Source: Pirellulaceae bacterium
Lineage (GTDB): Bacteria; Planctomycetota; Planctomycetia; Pirellulales; Pirellulaceae
Reading direction: 5' to 3'
Length of the DNA stretch: 9,269 bases
Assembly: GCA_013002105.1 (NCBI GenBank)
Contig: JABDKS010000044.1
Location: forward strand, 1 to 9,269
Shown here piece after piece: positions 1 through 6,415 of the stretch. Under the pieces are notes generated by a model. That model was not told the origin of the DNA. It saw only the letters and a list, made by a program, of their open reading frames with translations, and ran no database searches. Positions within the stretch are counted from its first letter, which is position 1; the number at the start of each line of letters is the position of its first letter. Position numbers and translations under genes: made by a program.

Positions 1-2109
1 TTTGATTCGGAAGTCTTGCCGGAAGTCATCTCGATGTACGACCGATTCGAGCGCAGCAGTGTGTTGCCCGGTAAGGCGGTCGCGGCGCTTTTGCGTTTGG
101 CGGGTCGATCGGGTCAAAAATCAATCATTCGTCACGATGCCATTACCGAGTTTCAATCACGCAGTGGCTTGAAAGCTTCCATCATCGACAGCCGCGTCAA
201 GATTTCGCGTGAGACGGTCACCAAGCAAATTCGCGAGCAAGTCGTTGGACAAGACGAGCCCGTTAAGCAATTGGTTGATCGCGTGATGGTGGCCGCGGCG
301 CGGATGAACGACACGTCGCGGCCCATTGGAACGTACCTACTGGTCGGTCCCACGGGCGTCGGCAAGACACAGCTTGCCAAGGCGGTCGCGTCGTGCCTGT
401 TCGACGAGGGCGGCATGATTCGATTGGACATGAACGAGTTATCGTCGCCAATGTCAGCATCGCGGCTGGTGGGGACATTTGATGCGCCCGATGGTTTGTT
501 GACCAGTGCCGTGCGACGGCGACCCAACGCCGTGTTGCTATTGGACGAAATCGAAAAAGCGCATCCATCGGTGTTAGACGTTCTGCTACAAGCACTCGGC
601 GAAGCCCGTTTGAGTGACGCCCGTGGGCGGACCGTGGATTTAAGCGGATTGCTAATCCTGATGACCAGCAATCTTGGTGCGCGGACCTCCGGACGTAGTC
701 GTGGATTTACCGAGGCCGGTGATGCCGCGACGATTCAAGAGAATCACTTACGTGCCGTCAAAGAATTCTTTCGTCCAGAATTTTTTAATCGTATTGACGG
801 CGTCCTTAGTTTCGAGCGATTGTCGGCCGAGGTGATGGAGACGATCGCGATGATGCAATTCCAAGAGATCTTGCAGCGCGATGGTTTGCAGCGCCGTAGC
901 GTCTTGATCGATATCGACCCGCAAGCGATTCGGCAGACGGCCGCGCGAGGATACAATCCAGCGATGGGTGCTCGCGCGCTCAAGAGACAGATCGAACGGG
1001 ATTTGATTCGGCCGGCGGCGAAAGTCCTGGCAGCAACCAAAACCGATCAACCGACACTCTTGCGATTGCACGCTGATGGCGATTCGGTCCAGACCCAATG
1101 GCAACCGATCCAGTACGTCCAACAGGCCCCGTCGGCGTGCGATTGGCCGATCGAAGAACTTTGCGACCGAAGTGATGAATGGTTGGATTCGATCGAGCCA
1201 ACGTTGCAGGGCGGACCGTTGAGTTTTGAAGTCAACGGTCAAGGTGTCGATGTCGGGGCGCTGGAGTTGATGACGCTCCGAGATAGTGTGCTGGAGTGTC
1301 AGCAAACGATTCGCCAGTTACGTGAAGTGTACTTTGAACCCCGACTGCAGCGACCGCAGTCATCGCCCATCGCAGTTCCATCGATCGGCTATCGATTTGA
1401 TCCCCCTAATCGAACCGAGTTACGAGATTTGCAGGCGATGGATGACATCCAAGACTACCTGCGAGATTCCCTGGTGATCTCGCAACCGGGTGAAATCGAC
1501 ACATTGCGTGATTGTTTGATCAATCAATTGGGACGACTGCATGCGCAATTGGCTGCTCGGGGGACATCGGCGCGATGGCTGGTTTGGACACGATGGTACG
1601 GTGATCGATTCAAGAGCAGCGAAGAGCGTGAGGCGTCCTTTAATTTTCAGGATTACTCCGACGCCGTGATGCTGGCGATGGCCGTGTCCCAGTGGAGTCG
1701 AGACGACGAAAGCTTGATGATCGCGGACACCGAAATTACATCGGATCGGGTGGCCGAGTTTTCCGGCGCGTTGGCGGCAGCGTCGATTCAGCATTTTTGT
1801 GGCAGTTGGCTGTTCGTCAATGCGCAAGGGCAAATCAAACTTGCCGAAGTAAAAATGCGAGCGATTGCGAACGACCGTTCGATCCCCGAACAATTCGCAA
1901 TGTGGAAAGCGGAATCGATTCGCGAACCCGCAGCACCTGTCCGACGAATTATTCCCAGCGATCGTCCTATGGTCGATTTGATGACCGGTGCGGCAGTCAG
2001 CGAACAAACCGGTAACAAATATTCGGGCGTCAAAGCGATTGTGCAACTGTTACAACAATCTCGGCGGTCGCTCGAATTTTTGCGGGATCGGGACGAGGTG
2101 TCGACATGA
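1..2109 (+). CDS. Diverged Clp/Hsp100-like AAA+ protein, 5'-partial, with long C-terminal extension
   Basis: The reading frame is open to the left edge, so the real start lies outside; the TTG at 16 is only the first possible start codon. Numbering from that TTG, residues 1-30 match the end of a Clp D1 module (cf. LPxKAxxLL). There is no M-domain, and a short linker leads to a full D2: the VVGQDEPV entry motif (76-83), Walker A GPTGVGKT (111-118), Walker B VLLLDE (173-178), sensor-1 Asn219, arginine finger Arg259 in FRPEFFNRID, and sensor-2 GAR (318-320). These are the hallmarks of ClpA/B/C proteins, which remodel or unfold proteins with ATP. The D2 pore loop is replaced by a shorter segment (residues 154-160). 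Residues about 345-697 are an extension that Clp proteins lack; I do not recognise it firmly (weak PCRF-like resemblance, see findings). The stop overlaps the next start (ATGA), so the two products are probably made together. D2 ATPase activity is likely; substrate and partner are unknown. Confidence 0.88.
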   Translation, partial: FDSEVLPEVISMYDRFERSSVLPGKAVAALLRLAGRSGQKSIIRHDAITEFQSRSGLKASIIDSRVKISRETVTKQIREQVVGQDEPVKQLVDRVMVAAARMNDTSRPIGTYLLVGPTGVGKTQLAKAVASCLFDEGGMIRLDMNELSSPMSASRLVGTFDAPDGLLTSAVRRRPNAVLLLDEIEKAHPSVLDVLLQALGEARLSDARGRTVDLSGLLILMTSNLGARTSGRSRGFTEAGDAATIQENHLRAVKEFFRPEFFNRIDGVLSFERLSAEVMETIAMMQFQEILQRDGLQRRSVLIDIDPQAIRQTAARGYNPAMGARALKRQIERDLIRPAAKVLAATKTDQPTLLRLHADGDSVQTQWQPIQYVQQAPSACDWPIEELCDRSDEWLDSIEPTLQGGPLSFEVNGQGVDVGALELMTLRDSVLECQQTIRQLREVYFEPRLQRPQSSPIAVPSIGYRFDPPNRTELRDLQAMDDIQDYLRDSLVISQPGEIDTLRDCLINQLGRLHAQLAARGTSARWLVWTRWYGDRFKSSEEREASFNFQDYSDAVMLAMAVSQWSRDDESLMIADTEITSDRVAEFSGALAAASIQHFCGSWLFVNAQGQIKLAEVKMRAIANDRSIPEQFAMWKAESIREPAAPVRRIIPSDRPMVDLMTGAAVSEQTGNKYSGVKAIVQLLQQSRRSLEFLRDRDEVST

Positions 2110-4382
2110 CCAGTTACAAAGTTCCGGTGTTGGTTTCGCGGTACGCCGATGATCTGTACACCGCCCGTGTGGTCGATGGACCCGAAGCCGATGCGGTAGC
2201 GAATTCAGCGACCGCAGCGTTCGACCACGTTCGCGGACATGTCAAAAAACAGGCCGATCGCGAACCCCAACAGTACTGGCCCAAAATCGACGAATACGAA
2301 CTCGGCAATACGTCGGTCAAAGTTCGACTGTTTTACCGTGACGGGAAACGTCAGTTTCCGGCAAGTCGGGAGATGAAGATCCCGGTACGTTACGTTCTAG
2401 GTCGTTATGTCGATCAGAGCGTCGAGTGTTTTTTGGTTGACTATGATTTGGTGTTTCATTGCCCCGCGTTGCGCGAGTTGCCGCAGTTGATCGACGAAGC
2501 CGTGCGGAGTGCAGCGGCACGAATCGATTCGCGGCAACTGTCCGCGGCGACGCCGCCTGGCATATCCGAGTTGCGGTACATCCGTGTGCGACCCAAAGAA
2601 CTGCAGGAGCCGAACGAACAGGACACCGATTCAGCGCTAACGATCGTGGCCGATCCGGTGGTCAAGCGCAAGCGAAATCAAAAACGGCGGTTGGCTTTAC
2701 ACCGCGACGGTGAGATTTCAAATGTCGCCGAGGCGATTCGCGAAGCAAGCGTTTTGTTGGTTGGGGAATCAGGGTGCGGCAAGACCACGATCGCACGCGC
2801 CGCAGCAGGTCATCACGAAGTGATCGCGCGCGAACTGGCCAAGGTTCACAGTTTGCCGATTCCGCCGCCTCTTGTCTGGCAAACGTCGGCAGAGAATTTG
2901 ATTGCCGGGATGCAGTACTTGGGCGAATGGGAACAACGCTTGGAACAGGTGATCGCGGAATTGGAGTCAATCGGCGGAATGCTGGTGGTTTCCTCGTTAA
3001 TCGACTTGGTGCGATTGGGGGGCACACAACCAACCGATTCGCTTGCCGCGTTCCTGATGCCGTATGTACGACGCGGCGAAGTGCGATTGATCGTTGAAAC
3101 TACGCCCGATGAACTGGACGCCGCGCGGCGATTATTGCCCGGTTGGGTCGAGTGTTTTCAGATCATGACGATCGATTCACTTTCGCAACAGCAGACCCGT
3201 GGCATCGCCGACAAGATGCTTAAAGATGCAAGTCGTAATCACCGCTTTGACGTCGAACCGACCGCGGCCGAGACAGTGACACGGTTGTTTTCTCAGTTTG
3301 TGCCGTATCAGTCGCCGCCGCGCGGAGTGGTCGAACTGGTCAACGATGTGATCGAAGACAAACGGCGCCAGCCACGCAAACCGCAACAAACGGTCACGGT
3401 GACGGCCTCGGACCTGCTGGATCGATTCACAAAGCTGACGGGATTACCCGAAGCATTGCTGCGAGACACGATGACGTTGGAGTGCGACGATGTGCAGGAT
3501 TATTTTGCCGGAAAAGTGATCGGTCAGGGCCAAGCCGTGGCGGCGGCGGTGAATGTGGTTTTGAGGCTGAAGGCTGGATTGTGCGATCCCCGTCGTCCCG
3601 TAGCCACCCTATTGTTTTGCGGACCGACCGGAGTCGGTAAGACGCAATTGGCCCGATCACTGGCCGACTACTTGTTTGGTCAGAGCGATTCACGCGACAA
3701 AACGATCGTGCGACTGGACATGAGCGAGTATGGCAATTGGGACGCGGTGGACCGGTTGTTGGTGGCGCCCGATGGCGAAGTCGCTGCTTGGATTGGACGC
3801 TTGAGAGCCAAGCCGATGTCGGTGGTGCTGTTGGACGAGTTTGAAAAAGCATCGCCGGAGGTCCACGACTGTCTGTTGTCGGCGCTGGACGAAGGTCGAT
3901 TGACGGACCGCTTCGGACGCACAACGACGCTGTGTGGTTCGATCGTGATCATGACCAGCAACGTGGGATCACGATCGTCCAAGGCGGTGGGGTTCAGCGG
4001 CCAGGACAACCGCGCGATGGAGCGAGCCATCGAGCAGGAGTTTCGTCCGGAGTTCTTGAACCGTTTGGACGAAATCGTCAAGTTCGATCCTTTGGAATCG
4101 ATCGTCATCGAACAGATTGTCGAAAAGGAGTTGGCCGACCTGGCACAGCGTGAAACGTTGCGATCCCGACGCGTGCTACTACGGTGGGACGACGCGGTCG
4201 TCAAACGGTTGGCGTCGATGGGGTTTGACCCCTTGCTGGGCGCTCGTCCGCTGCAAAGGGCGATTGAGCGCGAAGTCGTTTCGAAGATTGCACGGCGGTT
4301 GTTGTCGACACCCCAAGAAAGTGACGCGATTTCGATCGACTTGGCTGAGTTGGTCTCCGACACGGTGGCGAGCAAAGGTTAG
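2106..4382 (+). CDS. Second Clp/Hsp100-like AAA+ protein with degenerate D1 and novel N-terminus
   Basis: This 758-residue protein starts at the ATG inside the ATGA overlap with the upstream gene. Residues 1-180 lack Clp N-repeats and match nothing I know. D1 has Walker A GESGCGKTT (220-228) and a pore-loop-1 equivalent, AGMQYLGEWEQRL. Its Walker B Asp-Glu is replaced by Ser296-Ser297, and the usual ARRF arginine-finger stretch is lost, so D1 probably binds ATP without hydrolysing it. The D1-D2 junction keeps a ClpB/C-type TGLP (445-448), with no M-domain. D2 looks active: VIGQGQAV (471-478), Walker A GPTGVGKT (506-513), Walker B VVLLDEFEKA (573-582), sensor-1 Asn619, arginine finger Arg653, sensor-2 GAR (712-714). 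D2 lacks the GYVGY pore loop but has VGF (628-630) where ClpC has its ClpP-docking loop. A cytosolic protein-remodelling ATPase acting with its neighbour is inferred. It is too diverged for a clpA, clpB or clpC symbol. Confidence 0.9.
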   Translation: MTSYKVPVLVSRYADDLYTARVVDGPEADAVANSATAAFDHVRGHVKKQADREPQQYWPKIDEYELGNTSVKVRLFYRDGKRQFPASREMKIPVRYVLGRYVDQSVECFLVDYDLVFHCPALRELPQLIDEAVRSAAARIDSRQLSAATPPGISELRYIRVRPKELQEPNEQDTDSALTIVADPVVKRKRNQKRRLALHRDGEISNVAEAIREASVLLVGESGCGKTTIARAAAGHHEVIARELAKVHSLPIPPPLVWQTSAENLIAGMQYLGEWEQRLEQVIAELESIGGMLVVSSLIDLVRLGGTQPTDSLAAFLMPYVRRGEVRLIVETTPDELDAARRLLPGWVECFQIMTIDSLSQQQTRGIADKMLKDASRNHRFDVEPTAAETVTRLFSQFVPYQSPPRGVVELVNDVIEDKRRQPRKPQQTVTVTASDLLDRFTKLTGLPEALLRDTMTLECDDVQDYFAGKVIGQGQAVAAAVNVVLRLKAGLCDPRRPVATLLFCGPTGVGKTQLARSLADYLFGQSDSRDKTIVRLDMSEYGNWDAVDRLLVAPDGEVAAWIGRLRAKPMSVVLLDEFEKASPEVHDCLLSALDEGRLTDRFGRTTTLCGSIVIMTSNVGSRSSKAVGFSGQDNRAMERAIEQEFRPEFLNRLDEIVKFDPLESIVIEQIVEKELADLAQRETLRSRRVLLRWDDAVVKRLASMGFDPLLGARPLQRAIEREVVSKIARRLLSTPQESDAISIDLAELVSDTVASKG

Positions 4383-4388
4383 ACTACT

Positions 4389-4420
4389 CGTCGCACGTGC
4401 TTCGTCCACGTGACGATTTT
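4389..4420 (+). terminator. Possible weak hairpin after the clp-like pair
   Basis: Two copies of the self-complementary hexamer CACGTG (4394-4399 and 4407-4412) can pair across a seven-base loop, extended by CGT/ACG with a two-base bulge, and are followed by ATTTT. A second small hairpin, GTGAC/GTCAC (4428-4432 with 4440-4444), comes next. Either could attenuate read-through between the ATPase pair and the membrane protease gene, but the T tract is too short for a confident terminator. A protein-binding site is an equal alternative. Confidence 0.25.
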
Positions 4421-4481
4421 GTGTCGCGTGACTTTTTCGGTCACCCACGTCACCATGCCGCGAAAATCGGCTTTGCTTGAT

Positions 4482-4486
4482 GGAGA
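4482..4486 (+). promoter_or_regulatory. Shine-Dalgarno GGAGA deciding the protease start
   Basis: GGAGA ends four bases before the ATG at 4491. The in-frame upstream candidates (ATG at 4455, GTG at 4410) have no comparable purine tract, and the peptide they would add is unlike the family. Confidence 0.6.
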
Positions 4487-4490
4487 CCCA

Positions 4491-5285
4491 ATGCTGCTGC
4501 AAGAACCCCAGGAATCACCTTACGATTTACGTTTTCAATTATTGGGCTTTCCAGTCCGCGTGAGTTGGACGTTTTGGCTTGGCGCGATCATTTTTGGACA
4601 CTCATTTGCTCAATTGGTGGATTTCCAAGCCAACGAACTTAGCCCCGGGATTGGGCCGCTGTTGGTGCTTTGGACGATCTGCTTGTTCGTCTCCATTTTG
4701 ATTCATGAATTAGGGCACGCGCTGGCGTTTCGTCAGTTCGGCATTCAGTCGTCCATCGTGCTGTACCACTTTGGTGGTTTGGCAGTGCCGATCGCATCGT
4801 TCACACCTGGCCGATCGATCGGCCGTTTGTCGCCACAACAGGACTTGTGGGTCACGTTTGCCGGGCCACTTGCTCAGATCGTTTCAGCAGCGGTGGTGAT
4901 TGCGATCGTGAAATTCTACGGCTATCGAGTGGACGCATTTGCGTACATGCCGGCGGGCTTGCACCAGACGCCTGGGATGCTCGATGGAGCCGCGATCGAC
5001 AGTGTTGGATTGTACGCGTTGGTAACGTTCTACGTGTTTCCCAGCGTGCTGTGGGCACTGTTGAATTTAATGCCGGTGTGGCCGCTTGATGGCGGTCGCA
5101 TCACGCGCTCGATCGTGTTGATACTCGGAGGCACGACCAGCGTGTCGTTGTGGATCAGCGTGGCCGCATCGGGCGCGTTAGCGGCCTACGCATTTAAGAG
5201 CGGACAAGCGATCATGGGCATGTTCTTTTTGATGTTTGCGATCACGAGTTTCCAATTAGTCCAACAAACGGGCACGTGGCGCTAA
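4491..5285 (+). CDS. M50 family site-2-protease-like membrane metalloprotease
   Basis: The protein has 264 residues from the ATG preceded by GGAGA. The zinc-binding HELGH motif (72-76) sits inside a hydrophobic helix. The second metal-ligand motif, NLMPVWPLDGG (192-202), supplies Asp200. This pairing defines the M50B/site-2-protease group, which cuts membrane-embedded or membrane-proximal substrates. By eye there are about six membrane segments: near 22-44, 54-80, 118-142, 170-194, 217-235 and 239-257. An AGP motif (125-127) in the third fits the family's conserved core. No PDZ or CBS domain is present, so this is a minimal SpoIVFB/YwhC-like form. It lies 108 bases after the Clp-like pair on the same strand and may share its transcript or use its own promoter. 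A role in degrading substrates with the ATPases is possible but unproven. The catalytic motifs are intact, so activity is likely; the substrate is unknown. Confidence 0.9.
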   Translation: MLLQEPQESPYDLRFQLLGFPVRVSWTFWLGAIIFGHSFAQLVDFQANELSPGIGPLLVLWTICLFVSILIHELGHALAFRQFGIQSSIVLYHFGGLAVPIASFTPGRSIGRLSPQQDLWVTFAGPLAQIVSAAVVIAIVKFYGYRVDAFAYMPAGLHQTPGMLDGAAIDSVGLYALVTFYVFPSVLWALLNLMPVWPLDGGRITRSIVLILGGTTSVSLWISVAASGALAAYAFKSGQAIMGMFFLMFAITSFQLVQQTGTWR

Positions 5286-5347
5286 CTTTTTTTTTCGATC
5301 ACGTGCAAGTTATTGAACGTTGATTTGGCAACGTGTTAGGACTTCGC

Positions 5348-5389
5348 ACAAGCGCTTGTAAACATCGATAAGTCGTTAGCAACATCGAT
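5348..5389. promoter_or_regulatory. 12-bp palindrome plus AACATCGAT direct repeats (possible operator)
   Basis: ACAAGCGCTTGT (5348-5359) is a perfect palindrome. Right after it, AACATCGAT occurs at 5361-5369 and again at 5381-5389, exactly 20 bases apart, roughly two helical turns. Such phased sites often bind a dimeric regulator. The regulator and the controlled gene are not known; the gene could be the histone-like one downstream. Confidence 0.3.
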
Positions 5390-5465
5390 CCAATAACGTC
5401 GATGCGCGTTGATTTTGCGCGAAAACGGCGTGTCAAAACTTGTTGGTGCGCTTCACTTTACGTCA

Positions 5466-5503
5466 ACGGTGTTAAATTGGGTTCGCGCGCGTTACCCAAC
5501 CGT
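5466..5503 (+). repeat. Inverted repeat / RNA hairpin candidate
   Basis: TTGGGT (5477-5482) pairs perfectly with ACCCAA (5494-5499) around an 11-base GC-rich loop. An outer stem, ACGG (5466-5469) with CCGT (5500-5503), adds four pairs across a one-sided bulge. No T tract follows, so it is not a terminator; a leader-RNA structure is possible. Confidence 0.35.
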
Positions 5504-5860
5504 CGCGCGGTTGTTTGTCGTCGATACGACCTGGTGAGAAAAGTGATTGAAGCAGTACGCAACGCAAGCGACACGAGCGCACGCGCAACGAGAAAATTTT
5601 TACTGCAAGCATTTTTTTTGCGAAAAGATGTTGCGGAATCCGAAGAAGGCCGTAAAGTTACGACCAGTTTTTAACGGTTGGAAGGATAAGCAAGGTCGGG
5701 TAACTGCACTGAGCATGTCTTTGACGCAAGTCAGCGACTGTCGGATGTGTCCGAAGCTTTGAGATTCAACCACTATCGACGACTGGTGAGCCGTGGCCGG
5801 TGGCTTCCGAAGCGTCCGCTTTGAAAGTCACGAGGACTCGCCATCGTATCCATCCTTCGC

Positions 5861-5865
5861 GGAGG
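5861..5865 (+). promoter_or_regulatory. Strong Shine-Dalgarno GGAGG for the histone-like gene
   Basis: GGAGG followed by six bases before the GTG at 5872 fixes that GTG as the start. The same frame is open upstream to a GTG at 5800, but the added 24 residues do not share the lysine-rich composition and have no ribosome site. Confidence 0.8.
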
Positions 5866-5871
5866 AAAAAC

Positions 5872-6120
5872 GTGGCTAAGAAGAAAGCTAAAAAGCGCGT
5901 AACTAAGAAACGTGCAACCAAGAAGAAGGCGACCAAGAAGAAGGCAAAGAAGAAGACTAAGAAGAAGGCCGCCAAGAAGAAGCCTGCTAAGAAGAAGGCA
6001 AAGAAGAAGGCTAAGAAGAAAGCCAAGAAGAAGCCTGCTAAGAAGAAGGCAAAGAAGAAGGCTAAGAAAAAAGCTACTAAGAAGAAGGCCAAGAAAAAGG
6101 CCGCCAAGAAGCGTCGCTAG
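5872..6120 (+). CDS. Histone H1-like lysine/alanine-rich DNA-binding protein
   Basis: From GTG 5872 the protein has 82 residues: 51 Lys, 18 Ala, 5 Thr, 4 Arg, 2 Pro, 1 Val and the initiator. It has no aromatic or acidic residues and no hydrophobic core. It consists almost wholly of AKKK, PAKKK and ATKKK units. Such sequences resemble the C-terminal tail of histone H1 and the Hc1/Hc2-type proteins of Chlamydiae and similar short proteins in planctomycetes, which bind DNA non-specifically through charge and help compact the nucleoid. The protein is expected to be disordered until bound to nucleic acid. RNA or ribosome association is an alternative. A strong GGAGG site, a separate leader region and a good terminator suggest a single-gene, well-expressed transcript. 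The repetitive coding DNA (see the tandem repeat) suggests that length varies between strains. Confidence 0.85.
   Translation: MAKKKAKKRVTKKRATKKKATKKKAKKKTKKKAAKKKPAKKKAKKKAKKKAKKKPAKKKAKKKAKKKATKKKAKKKAAKKRR
5971..6072 (+). repeat. 51-bp in-frame tandem duplication inside the histone-like gene
   Basis: Bases 5971-6021 and 6022-6072 match at 50 of 51 positions; the only difference is G to A near the end. Each copy encodes the same 17 residues, AKKKPAKKKAKKKAKKK. Because even codon third positions are shared, this is a recent duplication and not only protein-level repetition. Confidence 0.9.
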
Positions 6121-6169
6121 TCTTCACGAAGGATTGATCCTCGCGATCGATCCATCGCAGTTCATTCAG

Positions 6170-6204
6170 CCGCTGCAGTGCCTGTGCACCGCAGCGGTTT
6201 TTTT
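6170..6204 (+). terminator. Rho-independent terminator of the histone-like gene
   Basis: CCGCTGC (6170-6176) pairs with GCAGCGG (6191-6197). Inner GTGC/GCAC pairs continue the stem after one mismatch, with a CTGT loop. Seven T follow (6198-6204). It lies 50 bases after the stop codon. There is no T tract in the opposite direction, so it serves the plus strand only. Confidence 0.88.
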
Positions 6205-6259
6205 GCGCGCTGTCTACCGACACAATCGTTTGCAGTTACCTAGAGCTATTTTAGTTTTC

Positions 6260-6409
6260 TCGTAGGCCAGGACCTGTCCTGGCAAGTCACTGCAGGAGAG
6301 GTCGTGACCTACAAGCAATCAAAAAAGCTCTGGTTCCCAGTCGTAGGCCAGGACCGGTCCTGGCAAGTCACGATAAGAGAGGTCGTGGTCGACAAGCGAA
6401 TCCAAAACG
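6260..6409. repeat. Two copies of an 81-bp-period REP-like palindromic repeat
   Basis: The copies begin at 6260 and 6341, each with TCGTAGGCCAGGACC. The first carries GCCAGGAC-CT-GTCCTGGC (6266-6283). The second carries a perfect 18-base palindrome (6347-6364). Both continue with CAAGTCAC, then AGAGGTCGTG and ACAAGC, so similarity runs for about 70 bases. In copy 1, GTAGG at the left and CCTAC at 6308-6312 also pair, enclosing the central hairpin and AGGTC-GT-GACCT. The position between two convergent genes is typical of REP-type elements. Confidence 0.75.
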
Positions 6410-6415
6410 CTGCAG

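Larger units (their letters stand above)
5286..5871. other. 586-base intergenic region without a convincing gene
   Basis: It begins with a run of nine T (5287-5295) that is not preceded by a good hairpin. It also contains a 12-base palindrome, a spaced direct repeat and a structured inverted repeat, listed separately. Smaller hairpins occur near the downstream gene, such as TCGGA-TGTG-TCCGA at 5741-5754. Two overlapping plus-strand frames of 90 and 71 codons (5402-5674, 5547-5762) lack ribosome sites and recognisable domains, so I do not annotate them. I could not identify a convincing promoter by eye. The region most likely holds the promoter and a long leader for the histone-like gene, or an unrecognised small RNA. 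Confidence 0.5.

Noticed and set aside
3680..4375. Long 231-codon antisense frame over the second AAA+ gene
   Set aside because: The sense strand encodes clear Walker A/B, sensor and arginine-finger motifs; the antisense product is Ser/Arg-rich with no domain.
5287..5295. Nine-T run after the protease gene as a rho-independent terminator
   Set aside because: No stable GC-rich stem lies directly before it; only CACGTG is self-complementary there.
5721..5749. TTGACG as a -35 box for the histone-like gene
   Set aside because: At a 17-base spacing the -10 position reads GATGTG, a poor match; planctomycete promoters are hard to call by eye.
5402..5762. Two overlapping plus-strand frames of 90 and 71 codons in the intergenic region
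   Set aside because: No ribosome-binding site, no recognisable domain, basic low-complexity composition from GCAACG-like repeats, and each overlaps the other.
5800..5871. Upstream GTG start extending the histone-like protein by 24 residues
   Set aside because: The GGAGG site at 5861 is placed for GTG 5872, and the extra residues lack the lysine-rich pattern.
5971..6072. CRISPR-like repeat structure
   Set aside because: The repeats are directly adjacent, in frame and coding, with no unique spacers between them.
5766..6107. Minus-strand frame opposite the histone-like gene giving a Phe/Leu/Ala-rich, membrane-looking protein
   Set aside because: It is the antisense of AAG/GCN lysine-alanine codons; the repeats produce it automatically. 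No ribosome site.
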